The notes under the pieces are model-generated. The model was not told the origin of the DNA. It was given only the letters and a program-made list of their open reading frames with translations, and ran no database searches. The position numbers and the translations under genes were made by a program. From contig DATIBD010000117.1 in assembly GCA_035457705.1 (NCBI GenBank), positions 1 to 64,000 on the forward strand: a stretch of DNA of 64,000 nucleotides, given 5' to 3'. This DNA comes from DASPGQ01 sp035457705 (GTDB lineage: Bacteria; Acidobacteriota; Vicinamibacteria; Marinacidobacterales; SMYC01). Positions 1 to 7,690 of the stretch are shown here, piece after piece (the stretch's first letter is position 1; every line of letters starts with the position of its first letter).

Positions 1-1
1 G

Positions 2-388
2 AACATCGATGGGCTCCTGTGGGTAGGTCCCAGCGGCCTCACGCCGGAACCGCAGATCGTCTTCTCGTCTCCGGAAAACCAAATGCAGAACGGCGCCGAC
101 GCCGTGGCGCTCTACCAGGGCGACGTCGAGGAATTTCCCAACGGGACGCCGATCACGACCACGGGCCTGCTCGACGCGCTGGTATACGGCACGAGCGATG
201 CGGCAGATTCGGGGTTGCTCGACGGGGCGTTCGGAGTTGGCAACCCGGCCGCGGCTCAGGTCGACGAGGACGCGAACGCGTCGAAGGACACCCAATCGAT
301 GCAGCGCTGCGACACCGCCCGTCTCGACGGCCGCTTGTGGGTAGTCAGCGAGCCCACCGCGGGAGCACCCAACTCTTGCGGAAGCTGA
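2..388 (+). CDS. C-terminal part of a secreted lamin-tail-domain-like protein (5' truncated)
   Basis: The reading frame is open from the left edge, so only the last ~128 residues are present. The motif NGADAVALYQGD, followed by FPNGTP and a stretch LVYGTSDAADSGLL, matches what I know of the lamin-tail (LTD)-like modules found at the ends of secreted bacterial nucleases and adhesin-like proteins, where a late SMQRC segment precedes the C-terminus. This one ends APNSCGS, leaving two Cys that could form a disulfide in an exported protein. The catalytic or main domain, if any, lies outside the window, so the function of the whole protein cannot be stated. It ends 22 bp before dispersed repeat copy 1 and is convergent with the cardiolipin synthase gene. 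Confidence 0.6.
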   Translation, partial: NIDGLLWVGPSGLTPEPQIVFSSPENQMQNGADAVALYQGDVEEFPNGTPITTTGLLDALVYGTSDAADSGLLDGAFGVGNPAAAQVDEDANASKDTQSMQRCDTARLDGRLWVVSEPTAGAPNSCGS

Positions 389-410
389 TGACGAATCGGT
401 GACCGTCGAC

Positions 411-563
411 GCAGGGTGATGTTTACCGTCACCCTTCTCGTGCTCAGGGCCGTGGCGGGACCCGTGATCGACCGAGCCGCCACGGCTCGAGCTGCTCACG
501 GCGCGGCGAGCGCGCCGGGCTCGCTCCGCTCGCGCAGGGTGGGCTGAGTTTACCCTCACCCTG
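411..563. repeat. Dispersed structured repeat, copy 1 (three-hairpin element)
   Basis: Intergenic element sharing a common core with copies at 11911-12042 and 26539-26669. The core contains a 10-bp perfect stem GCCGTGGCGG / CCGCCACGGC (449-458 with 477-486), a 7-bp stem CGGCGCG / CGCGCCG (499-505 with 511-517) and a terminal hairpin CAGGGTG / CACCCTG (535-541 with 557-563). This copy has an extra hairpin AGGGTGA/TCACCCT at its left end (from 412). Its right end directly abuts the TAG stop codon of the cardiolipin synthase gene on the minus strand, so it may also end transcription of both convergent genes. Confidence 0.8.
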
Positions 564-2093
564 CTATAAGTAAGGCGTTAGGAGCCGCGCTGCCCCGTCG
601 CGAAGCCGAACCGGCCAGCTCCTCTGGGCCAGTTCGGAGGATGTGAGTCTCCGCGCTTTCGCGATCTTTTCCTGAATCAGCGTCTGCATCGATTTGGAAA
701 CCTCGCGATCGTAGCACTCCACGTTGAACTCGAAGTTCAAGCGAAGGCTTCGTGGGTCCCAGTTGGTCGACCCGAACAGGACCCAGTAGTCGTCCACCAC
801 CATGAGCTTCGTATGATCGAAGGGTGACGCCGGGGACAGCCAAATCCGGCAACCGTGCCCGAGCACTTGCTGGATCTGGCCAAACATCGCCCAGGTAACG
901 AGTCGCAAATTCCCTTTCTCGGGGACGACGATATCGACTTCGATTCCGCTGAGGGCCGCGGTGTTCAGTGCGTAAGTCAGCGCCACGTCGGGAAGAAAGT
1001 AGGGCGTGACGATGCGGATGGAGTGGACCGCGCTGGCGATGGCGCCGAGAAGCGTAAAGTTGAGCACGTCGAGGTCTTCGTCGGGTCCGTCGGCAATCCC
1101 ACGGGCGATGGCGTTTCCCGCAGGATGGATTGCCGGGAACCAGACTTCGCCTCGCAACGGCTCGAGGGTGGTGAACTCCCAGTCTTCCGCGAAAACCTGC
1201 TGCAGATGTCGAACGACCGGCCCCTCTAGCTCGAAGTGGAGATCCATTCCGGGAGACTCGGGCGTTTCTTCCAACACGAAACTCTCGCGGATATTCATGC
1301 CGCCGGTGAATCCGATCTTCCCGTCCACGACCATGACCTTGCGGTGATTGCGCAGATTGAACGATGGAAGCCGCGTCGAGAACGTTGGGAGAAACAGGGC
1401 GGCGTGCACCCCACGCTCCCGAAGCAGCCGGTGAGCGCGTGGGCGCGAGTAGCGCGCTCCTACGGCATCGATGAGAACCCGAACCTCGACGCCCCTCGTT
1501 TGGGCCGAGGCGAGGGCATCGACGAAGCGTTGCCCGACTCGATCGTGATCGAAGATATAGGTCATGAGGACGATGCTTCGCTCGGCTCGACCGATGGCCT
1601 CGAGCATCGCGGGATAGGCTTCGTCTCCGTTGACCAGCGGGCGGACACGATTTCCCTCGTAAAGGGGCCAGGAGGTTATATTCCCGATCAGTTGCGCGAG
1701 CTCAGCCGCTTCGGTTCTTCCCACGCGCTCGGCGACGGCATCGAAGCTCAATCCACCGCGGCGGCGAGGCAGGAGAGAGCTGTCCGCTTCCCGCCGCAAC
1801 GCAACGGCGCGCCGGTGGATGCGGTTGATCCCGATCAGGTAGTAGAGAACGGACCCGAGGAGCGGAACGAGCGCGATGAGGCCTACCCAGGCGATGGCGG
1901 CGCGAACTTCCTCCTTGTAGAGGAGGGCATGGATGACTGCCACGCCCGCTACCCCGATGACGAAGAAACTCCCGACGACAACGAGATTCGCAAGGGCCCA
2001 CTCGAGCATCCGTCGATCATGTCTCCGAAAACGGACGATCCGTCTCAAAAGAGGGTGCGAAACATAATACGGTAGCGCGCTCGTGCCGTCCAA
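564..2093 (-). CDS. cls: Cardiolipin synthase (phospholipase D family)
   Basis: 509 residues, close to the ~480-510 usual for bacterial ClsA. It makes cardiolipin from phosphatidylglycerol at the inner membrane. Two hydrophobic segments near residues 32-58 and 66-90 form the membrane anchor. Two HKD motifs are intact: HRKVMVVDGKIGFTGG in the first half and HTKLMVVDDYWVLFGSTNWD in the second, each with His, Lys and Asp in place. The ATG at 2093 is used; an internal Met before LEWALANL is possible but would remove the basic N-terminus. It is transcribed divergently from the lipoprotein gene at 2171 (78 bp between starts), so the two may share a promoter region. Its stop codon touches repeat copy 1. 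Confidence 0.92.
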   Translation of the reverse strand: MDGTSALPYYVSHPLLRRIVRFRRHDRRMLEWALANLVVVGSFFVIGVAGVAVIHALLYKEEVRAAIAWVGLIALVPLLGSVLYYLIGINRIHRRAVALRREADSSLLPRRRGGLSFDAVAERVGRTEAAELAQLIGNITSWPLYEGNRVRPLVNGDEAYPAMLEAIGRAERSIVLMTYIFDHDRVGQRFVDALASAQTRGVEVRVLIDAVGARYSRPRAHRLLRERGVHAALFLPTFSTRLPSFNLRNHRKVMVVDGKIGFTGGMNIRESFVLEETPESPGMDLHFELEGPVVRHLQQVFAEDWEFTTLEPLRGEVWFPAIHPAGNAIARGIADGPDEDLDVLNFTLLGAIASAVHSIRIVTPYFLPDVALTYALNTAALSGIEVDIVVPEKGNLRLVTWAMFGQIQQVLGHGCRIWLSPASPFDHTKLMVVDDYWVLFGSTNWDPRSLRLNFEFNVECYDREVSKSMQTLIQEKIAKARRLTSSELAQRSWPVRLRDGAARLLTPYL

Positions 2094-2170
2094 ATCATGC
2101 TATGAAGGGGGTTTGAGGCGTACCCTTTGTGGCCCTGGAATTGCAGATGCGTTACCATGAGTAGGGTTCG

Positions 2171-2887
2171 ATGAACGTCGTCTCGATTTTTGCCGTCCTT
2201 GCGACCGTGGCCGCCTGCACCGCCGTCCAAGGGAAGGAGATGTCGGTCGCGCCTCCACAGCCAAGCACTGGTCAATCGAGCACCTCCCCGGAGGAACAAC
2301 GCGAACCCGAGGAACCATCTACCGAGCAACCAACCCAGGAAGATCATCCAGGAGCGAGCGGATCGGCCGCGAGCGATCTCCCCGCAGGCTCGGTCAAGAC
2401 GACCGACGAGCGACGGGACGACCTGGACGAGGAGTTGGACGAGTCGCTCAGGGAGTTCGACAAACTCATCTTGCGCGAGCAGGAGATTTTGGAAGAGCGC
2501 CACGAGGCGTCCGCCGCCGAGGCTGCCGCAAACGCGGAAGGTGAAGGCAGCGCCGGTGGAGGTGGATCGGGTGGCGATGGAGATCGTGGTGACGACGGAA
2601 GCCTCGAAGGGACTGCCGAGGCTGGGGGTGAAGAGTCGCCCGGTGGAACGGGCGGGTCACCCGACAGCCCGGAGTATGATGAGACGGGCGCGCCCACGGA
2701 TTCGAGCGATGCGACCGCCGAGACGAGAAATGGAAGGGTACCGCCGGACGTTGGCGATGGGAGCGACGACGACATCGTCGCTCGCCAGCTCCGAGAGGCC
2801 GCGATGAGCGAGGACGACCCCGAGCTTCGCGAAAAGCTCTGGGACGAGTACCGTTCCTACAAAGCCGGTCTCAAGAAGAAGAAGTAG
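2171..2887 (+). CDS. Acidic low-complexity lipoprotein, first gene of the VWA/ExbB/PEGA operon
   Basis: 238 residues of unknown function. The N-terminus (MNVVSIFAVLATVAAC) is a lipoprotein signal with lipobox VAAC, predicting an acylated protein on the outer face of a membrane. The middle is a long Ser/Gly/Glu/Asp-rich disordered stretch, with a charged helix around DDLDEELDESLREFDKL that could form a coiled coil. The C-terminus is ordered-looking and distinctive: DDDIVARQLREAAM, then DPELREKLWDEYRSYK, ending in four lysines. That C-terminal block is probably the functional, partner-binding part, because low-complexity regions diverge freely. The next gene begins 14 bp downstream, so it looks like the first gene of the operon running to 11884. 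No enzymatic motif is visible. Confidence 0.75.
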   Translation: MNVVSIFAVLATVAACTAVQGKEMSVAPPQPSTGQSSTSPEEQREPEEPSTEQPTQEDHPGASGSAASDLPAGSVKTTDERRDDLDEELDESLREFDKLILREQEILEERHEASAAEAAANAEGEGSAGGGGSGGDGDRGDDGSLEGTAEAGGEESPGGTGGSPDSPEYDETGAPTDSSDATAETRNGRVPPDVGDGSDDDIVARQLREAAMSEDDPELREKLWDEYRSYKAGLKKKK

Positions 2888-2900
2888 AATGGGAGGGTTC

Positions 2901-4106
2901 ATGAAGATGCGCGCAGCATCGATGTTCCTCGTGCTGCTGACGGCCCCTGCAGTACTGGCGGCGGGTGACGACCCCGTTCAGCTCACGCAAGCCAACATCG
3001 AGATCCCCGAGAGTCGCCTCCTCGACGTCGGGATTCACGTCTTCGATCCCGGTCTGCCCGAGGACGAGTACGAACGTTATCTTCTCGAGGAGAAGGGAGT
3101 CTTCGAGGACGTTCGCAAATCCGAGGCGCGATACATCCCCATCGTGCTCAAGCGAACGCTCGAGTCGAGCGGGTTCTGGGGAGCGGTGCGGCTCGTGCCA
3201 GCGACCAACGTCGTCGACCTACATGTTAGGGGCAGCATCCTGAAATCAACGGGAAAGGATCTCGAGCTCGAGATTCTGGTAACCGACGCTCGGGGCGAAT
3301 CATGGATGCGGAAGAAGTACGATCGTGAGGCCGATCCTCTCGCTTACGTGAAGGAGAGCGACGGGCGTGAGCCTTTCCAGAGCCTCTACAACCAGATCGC
3401 CAACGACGTCGCCAAGCTGCTGGAAAAGCTCGACCCGGAAGAACTCGTCGAGATCCGGCGGGTATCCGAATTGCAATTCGCGCACGACCTGGCCCCGGAC
3501 GCATATGCCGAGTACCTCACTCTGCACAAGGGTCGTTTCGCGTCGGCTCGGCTCCCATCGCAGCAGGATCCGATGATGGAGAGGATCGGCGCGATTCGCG
3601 AGCGTGACTACATGTTCATCGACACCCTCAACGAGTATTACGCGGACCTGTTCGCCAAGATGGAAGAGCCCTACGACAGCTGGCGCTCGTTCAGCTACGA
3701 AGAGCAGATGGCCTTCGACGCTCTGAACCGCAAAGCGAAATGGGAGAAGATACTCGGGATCGCCGCGATGGTTGGTGGCGCAGTCGCATCCACGACGAGC
3801 AACAGCCGCGGTGCTCGGGAGGCAGGACAAATCGCGATGCTCGGAGGCATGGTCGCGCTGAACGACGGTCTGCAGAAATCCCAGGAAGCGAAAATGCACC
3901 GTGAGGCCCTCCACGAGCTCGCGCAATCCTTCGACACCGAGGCCGCCGCCATGCTCATCGACGTGGAGGGCGAGGTCTTGCGCCTCACCGGCTCGGTCGA
4001 GAGTCAGTACGGGCAGTGGCGCGAGCTGCTTCGCCAGATATTCGCCACCGAGCTCGGTCTGCCGGTAGACCCGAACGCCACGAGCCTGGGGCGTACGAAA
4101 TCGTGA
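2901..4106 (+). CDS. Secreted protein of unknown function in the VWA/ExbB/PEGA operon
   Basis: 401 residues from the ATG at 2901, preceded by GGGAGGG; ATGs at 2889 and 2907 are in frame. The N-terminus is a cleavable signal peptide (hydrophobic stretch MFLVLLTAPAVLAAG). Residues ~25-180 look like a globular alpha/beta domain with regular strands (VVDLHVRGSIL, LELEILVTDARGE), reminiscent of outer-membrane-associated CsgG/TolB-N-like folds, but I cannot assign a family. The second half is mostly helical and includes a Gly/Ala-rich segment (GIAAMVGGAVAS) that could insert in or lie on a membrane. It sits between the lipoprotein and the TPR protein with short gaps, so it is likely a periplasmic or outer-membrane component of the same apparatus. 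Confidence 0.75.
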   Translation: MKMRAASMFLVLLTAPAVLAAGDDPVQLTQANIEIPESRLLDVGIHVFDPGLPEDEYERYLLEEKGVFEDVRKSEARYIPIVLKRTLESSGFWGAVRLVPATNVVDLHVRGSILKSTGKDLELEILVTDARGESWMRKKYDREADPLAYVKESDGREPFQSLYNQIANDVAKLLEKLDPEELVEIRRVSELQFAHDLAPDAYAEYLTLHKGRFASARLPSQQDPMMERIGAIRERDYMFIDTLNEYYADLFAKMEEPYDSWRSFSYEEQMAFDALNRKAKWEKILGIAAMVGGAVASTTSNSRGAREAGQIAMLGGMVALNDGLQKSQEAKMHREALHELAQSFDTEAAAMLIDVEGEVLRLTGSVESQYGQWRELLRQIFATELGLPVDPNATSLGRTKS

Positions 4107-4112
4107 CAGGCC

Positions 4113-5156
4113 ATGGGTCCCAAGCTCACACCGCCGCCGCGCGTGAACCCCGAGGCCGGACTGAGGCCCCGGGCTGGCGGAATCGGTTTCAAGACGGCCG
4201 CGGTCGTCTTGTCTCTATCGGTGGTGGGCGCCGTCTTCGCACTTCTACCTCGGTGGGTCGATGACGCATCCATCGTCGAGAAAACGCTTCAAGTAGAGGA
4301 GACGGCCAGCCCAGAACCCGCCCCTCCTCCAGAGACGACAGCGCCTTCATCGCTCTCGCCGGAAGTCGTCGTCGACCAGCTCCCGCCAACCCCAACCCCT
4401 CCGCCAGAACCCATCGCAGAGACGCTTTCGCCGATCGAGTCCGCAGACGACGAGGAGAAGGCTTTTACCGAGGTCATGTCGGAGGGCCTTCGAGCTCTGA
4501 GCCGCCAGGATTTCGCCGCGGCCAAGGAAGCTCTCGGACGGGCTCAGGCCATGCGCCCGGGGGCAGCGGGGGTGGCCGATGCCCTTGCGCAAGCCGATGC
4601 GGGGCTGAAGCTTCAGGCGATCGCCGAGCACCGCAGGCGTGCCTCGGCCTTCGAGAGCAGCGAGGAGTGGCGGCAGGCCGAAGCGGAATACGCTGCGTTG
4701 CTGGGCCTAGAGCCCAGTCTCCGCTTCGCGCTCGAGGGAAAAGAGCAGACCGCGCGTCGGGCCGAGCTCGCCGAGCGGCTCGATTTCCACATTGCCCGCA
4801 CGAAGCGGCTATCCGATCCGAACGTTCTCGAAGAGGCGTCGCGGCTCCTGGCCGAGGCCTCGACCATCGCCTCGCCGGGCCCGCAGCACACGAAAAGGCT
4901 TCGCAAGCTCGAAGAGGCCATTCAATCGTTCTCCACGCCGGTCGTCGTCGAGCTGCGCTCCGACCAGCGCACTGAGGTGACGATCTACCGTGTCGGCCGG
5001 CTCGGCAAGTTCGAGCGCCGGACGGTGGAGCTGCGTCCGGGCGTCTATACCGTGCTCGGAAGCTGCGAGGGCTACCGTGACGTGAGACGTGAGCTCGTCG
5101 TTGACGCCGGCACCGCCCCTCAACCCCTCATGGTTCGATGTGAGGAGAGGATTTGA
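4113..5156 (+). CDS. Membrane-anchored TPR-like protein with C-terminal PEGA-like domain
   Basis: 347 residues. A short basic cytoplasmic N-terminus is followed by one transmembrane helix (~residues 27-45, TAAVVLSLSVVGAVFALL), then a Pro/Glu-rich linker (~55-110, repeated PPP and PETTAP) of the kind that spans periplasm. Residues ~120-260 are helical repeats of TPR character (AFTEVMSEGLRALSRQDF, AEYAALLGLEP). The last ~70 residues (VVVELRSDQRTEVTIYRVG to the end) resemble a PEGA-type beta domain with the typical PGVYTVLGSCEGYRDV pattern. The topology suggests a scaffold linking the inner membrane to periplasmic partners. Its stop overlaps the TTG start of the next gene by 4 bp (TTGA), showing translational coupling. 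Confidence 0.8.
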   Translation: MGPKLTPPPRVNPEAGLRPRAGGIGFKTAAVVLSLSVVGAVFALLPRWVDDASIVEKTLQVEETASPEPAPPPETTAPSSLSPEVVVDQLPPTPTPPPEPIAETLSPIESADDEEKAFTEVMSEGLRALSRQDFAAAKEALGRAQAMRPGAAGVADALAQADAGLKLQAIAEHRRRASAFESSEEWRQAEAEYAALLGLEPSLRFALEGKEQTARRAELAERLDFHIARTKRLSDPNVLEEASRLLAEASTIASPGPQHTKRLRKLEEAIQSFSTPVVVELRSDQRTEVTIYRVGRLGKFERRTVELRPGVYTVLGSCEGYRDVRRELVVDAGTAPQPLMVRCEERI

Positions 5157-7483
5157 GCCAGGGGTTCGAGCTGACAGACGATGGAGGGACCCGCCGACTC
5201 CAGCAGGACGATTTCCCGCTCGCTTTTCCGGAAGATTCACCACGGGCACACATCGGACTGTCAGAGAACCGGCTCTTCGTCCAGCCGACGGACGGAAGTC
5301 GGGTGTCGGTGAACGGTGCCCCGGTCTCCACATCGGCCTGGCTCCACGACGGCGATGTTGTGGAAGCGGGGAGCGTTCGCTTGCGTGTGGAGAACGGCGC
5401 GTTACGCGTCACGAAAAGGCTGAAACAGCGCTCCGGCGGGGCGATCCAGCCCGCTGCTTTCGAGCCGGCCTCGTTCGCGCCGGAAAGAGCCCGCTCGCGG
5501 TTTCGCCCACTGGCATTGGCGTTCTGGGGCGTTCTCGCGCTTCTCGGTCTATTCGGCTGGTTCGTCTTCACCGCCCGCTCCGTCTCCCTCGAGTTCCAGC
5601 CGGCGCCCGACGCCGTCGAGGTCAATAGCAAGCCGTTCGTCGTCGCCCTGGGAGAACACTATCTGCTTCGGCCGGGAGGCTATACCGTCAAGGCCGAAAA
5701 AGCCGGCTACCGGACGCTCGAGGCTCGTATCGATGTGACTGGTGACCGCAACCAGCTATTCCGCTTTACCCTCGAAAGACTTCCAGGAAGACTCGCGATC
5801 TCGACGACGCCTTCCGATGGCGCCATCGTCAGCATCGATGGCCGGGAAGTCGGCTCCACACCCCTCGAGCCCGTAGAGCTTCCTCCCGGCGAGCACCACG
5901 TCGTGATCCGAGCCGAACGTCATCGTGAATTCGAGGCCACCGTTAGCGTCGGAGGGGAAAGCACGCTGACCACGCTCGAAGCGGTGCTCGATCCGCTATG
6001 GGCATCCATTACGTTTCTTTCCGAGCCGGCTGGCGCCACTGTTCTGACGGGTGGAAGAGCTCGGGGCTCGACGCCGATGACCGTCGATTTGGCCGAGGGA
6101 CCGCAGGACTACGAGATCGCGCTCTCGGGGTACAAGCCCCACCGCGGTCGGGTACAGGTCGAGGCACGCAAATCACAAACGATCGGCCCGGTTCCGCTCG
6201 TCCTCGCGGATGGGACGCTCAAGCTGCTCAGTGTTCCCGGGGAGTCCAACGTAACGGTCGACGGTACGTACCGCGGACAGACACCTCTCGAGCTGGACGT
6301 GAGCCCGGGGACGTCCCATCGCGTCGAGCTTACGCGCTCGGGCTACGAATCCAAAGCCCTCGACGTCGAAGTCCCATCGGGAGAGATCAGGACGATGACG
6401 GTCGAGCTGGAGGCGCGATCGGGGGACGTTCTCATCGCCGCCGATCCGCCAGATGCCGAGCTCTTCGTGGACGGAGAGCCGCGAGGCGCGGCGAGCCAGA
6501 CGCTTCGCCTGGTCGCCGTGCCGCATCGAATCACGATTCGAAAAGAGGGCTACGAAAGCTACGAGACGACGGTTACCCCCCGGCCGGGCCTTTCCCTGAC
6601 GGTCGAGGTGGCTCTGGCGAACCTGGCTCAGAAGAAAGCGGCCGCGCTCCCCAAAGTCCTCCAAAGCTCCAGAGGGCACGAGATGAGACTCGTTGAGCCG
6701 CGTCGCTTCAGCATGGGAGCTTCCCGGAGGGAGCCCGGCCGTAGGGCGAACGAGGCCCTGCGTGACGTCGAGATCACTCGCCCGTTCTACATGGGCGCGA
6801 CCGAAGTGTCGAACCGTCAGTACCGGGAGTTCAAGAGCGCTCATCGCTCTGGTGCGCTTTCGGGCCATAACCTCGAGATCGATCACCACCCCGTCGTGCG
6901 AGTCGGGTGGAAAGACGCGGCCGAGTATTGCAACTGGCTGAGCGCACAGGAGTCGCTGGCACCGGCCTATCAAGTGAAAGGGAGCGAGCTGGTTCTCGCC
7001 GATCCACCGACGAACGGCTACCGTCTGCCCACGGAGGCGGAGTGGTCGCTTGCGGCGCGCTACGCCACAGGCGAGGCTCTGAAATACCCCTGGGGCATGA
7101 GCTTGCCGCCGGAGCCGGGATCCGGCAATTTTGCCGATCTCGCAGCCCAGGGTCTGGTGGTTACAACACTCGCGGGATATAACGATGGGTTTGGGACGAC
7201 GGCCCCAGTGGACAGTTTTCCCGCAAATGCTCTCGGAATCCATAACCTAGGGGGCAACGTCGCCGAGTGGACGAACGACCGCTACGCGATCAACCCAGGG
7301 GGCGGCACCGGAGTCGAGACCGATCCCCTGGGCCCGACGGAAGGTGAGTTTCACGTCATCCGTGGCTCCAGCTACCTTCATGGAAGCGTCACCGAGCTCA
7401 GGCTCAGCTATCGCGACTACGGCAGCGAGCCGCGCCCGGACTTAGGATTTCGTATTGCCCGATGGGCGGAGGTAACACCATGA
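5153..7483 (+). CDS. FHA-like / transmembrane / five PEGA repeats / SUMF1 (FGE-fold) protein
   Basis: 776 residues from a TTG start at 5153; GAGGAGAGG lies 4-12 bp upstream and the start overlaps the preceding stop. Domains in order: an FHA-like beta domain (~15-85, SENRLFVQPTDGSRVSVNG), a transmembrane helix (~121-143, LALAFWGVLALLGLFGWFVF), five PEGA-type repeats (~148-500, recurring IDG/VDG, G(S/Q)TPLE and GY signatures), and a C-terminal formylglycine-generating-enzyme-fold domain (~515-776) with NGYRLPTEAEWSLAAR, GNVAEWTNDRY and GFRIAR. The Cys pair needed for true formylglycine formation is absent: after RGSSYLHGS there is no Cys. The domain is therefore probably a binding module. The PEGA array would place it in the periplasm, with the FHA-like domain inside the cell. 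Confidence 0.88.
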   Translation: MSQGFELTDDGGTRRLQQDDFPLAFPEDSPRAHIGLSENRLFVQPTDGSRVSVNGAPVSTSAWLHDGDVVEAGSVRLRVENGALRVTKRLKQRSGGAIQPAAFEPASFAPERARSRFRPLALAFWGVLALLGLFGWFVFTARSVSLEFQPAPDAVEVNSKPFVVALGEHYLLRPGGYTVKAEKAGYRTLEARIDVTGDRNQLFRFTLERLPGRLAISTTPSDGAIVSIDGREVGSTPLEPVELPPGEHHVVIRAERHREFEATVSVGGESTLTTLEAVLDPLWASITFLSEPAGATVLTGGRARGSTPMTVDLAEGPQDYEIALSGYKPHRGRVQVEARKSQTIGPVPLVLADGTLKLLSVPGESNVTVDGTYRGQTPLELDVSPGTSHRVELTRSGYESKALDVEVPSGEIRTMTVELEARSGDVLIAADPPDAELFVDGEPRGAASQTLRLVAVPHRITIRKEGYESYETTVTPRPGLSLTVEVALANLAQKKAAALPKVLQSSRGHEMRLVEPRRFSMGASRREPGRRANEALRDVEITRPFYMGATEVSNRQYREFKSAHRSGALSGHNLEIDHHPVVRVGWKDAAEYCNWLSAQESLAPAYQVKGSELVLADPPTNGYRLPTEAEWSLAARYATGEALKYPWGMSLPPEPGSGNFADLAAQGLVVTTLAGYNDGFGTTAPVDSFPANALGIHNLGGNVAEWTNDRYAINPGGGTGVETDPLGPTEGEFHVIRGSSYLHGSVTELRLSYRDYGSEPRPDLGFRIARWAEVTP

Positions 7484-7638
7484 AATGGATTCTCTACGCC
7501 TTGCTCGCCGGCTCGCTCATCGCGGGCGGGCTCGTGCTCGCCTCCCAGGAGCGAGAGCAGCAGAAACAGCCCGAAGAGTTCGTGCCGACGGAGAAAGTCC
7601 CGGCCGACAGCACGATCTCATTCCCGGTGGATATCTAG
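7480..7638 (+). CDS. 52-residue single-pass membrane microprotein
   Basis: This small gene starts at an ATG overlapping the stop of the preceding gene (ATGA) and ends TAG at 7638. The protein begins MKWILYALLAGSLIAGGLVL, a single transmembrane helix or uncleaved signal, followed by a charged linker (SQEREQQKQPEEF) and a tail VPTEKVPADSTISFPVDI. The overlap, coding-like composition and position inside a continuous operon support it as real. It is likely a small inner-membrane subunit beside the ExbB/TolQ-like channel gene that follows. I know of no named family for it. Confidence 0.7.
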   Translation: MKWILYALLAGSLIAGGLVLASQEREQQKQPEEFVPTEKVPADSTISFPVDI

Positions 7639-7679
7639 CAGGGTGATGAAAAATCACCCGCGGCATTGAACACTCGAGT
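7639..7679. repeat. Miniature, internally deleted copy of the dispersed repeat (inverted)
   Basis: The sequence starting GCAGGGTGATGAAAAATCAC directly follows the stop codon at 7638 and is the reverse complement of the right end of copies 2 and 3 (TTTTTCATCACCCTGC). The following CATTGAACACTC is the reverse complement of their left end (GAGTGCTCAATG). The ~90-bp hairpin core between the ends is missing. What remains forms a perfect hairpin GGGTGAT-GAAAA-ATCACCC. It sits inside the operon, so it could act as a partial terminator or mRNA-stability element before the channel gene. Confidence 0.65.
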
Positions 7680-7690
7680 GCGCTGACCCT

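Noticed and set aside
34..402. Second overlapping plus-strand frame near the left edge
   Set aside because: The frame ending at 388 carries the lamin-tail-like motif; the other is Arg-rich and without motif, typical of a GC-rich shadow.
1236..2075. Long open frame antisense to cardiolipin synthase
   Set aside because: The minus strand encodes a clear PLD-family enzyme with intact HKD motifs; the plus frame has no recognisable motif or ribosome-binding site.
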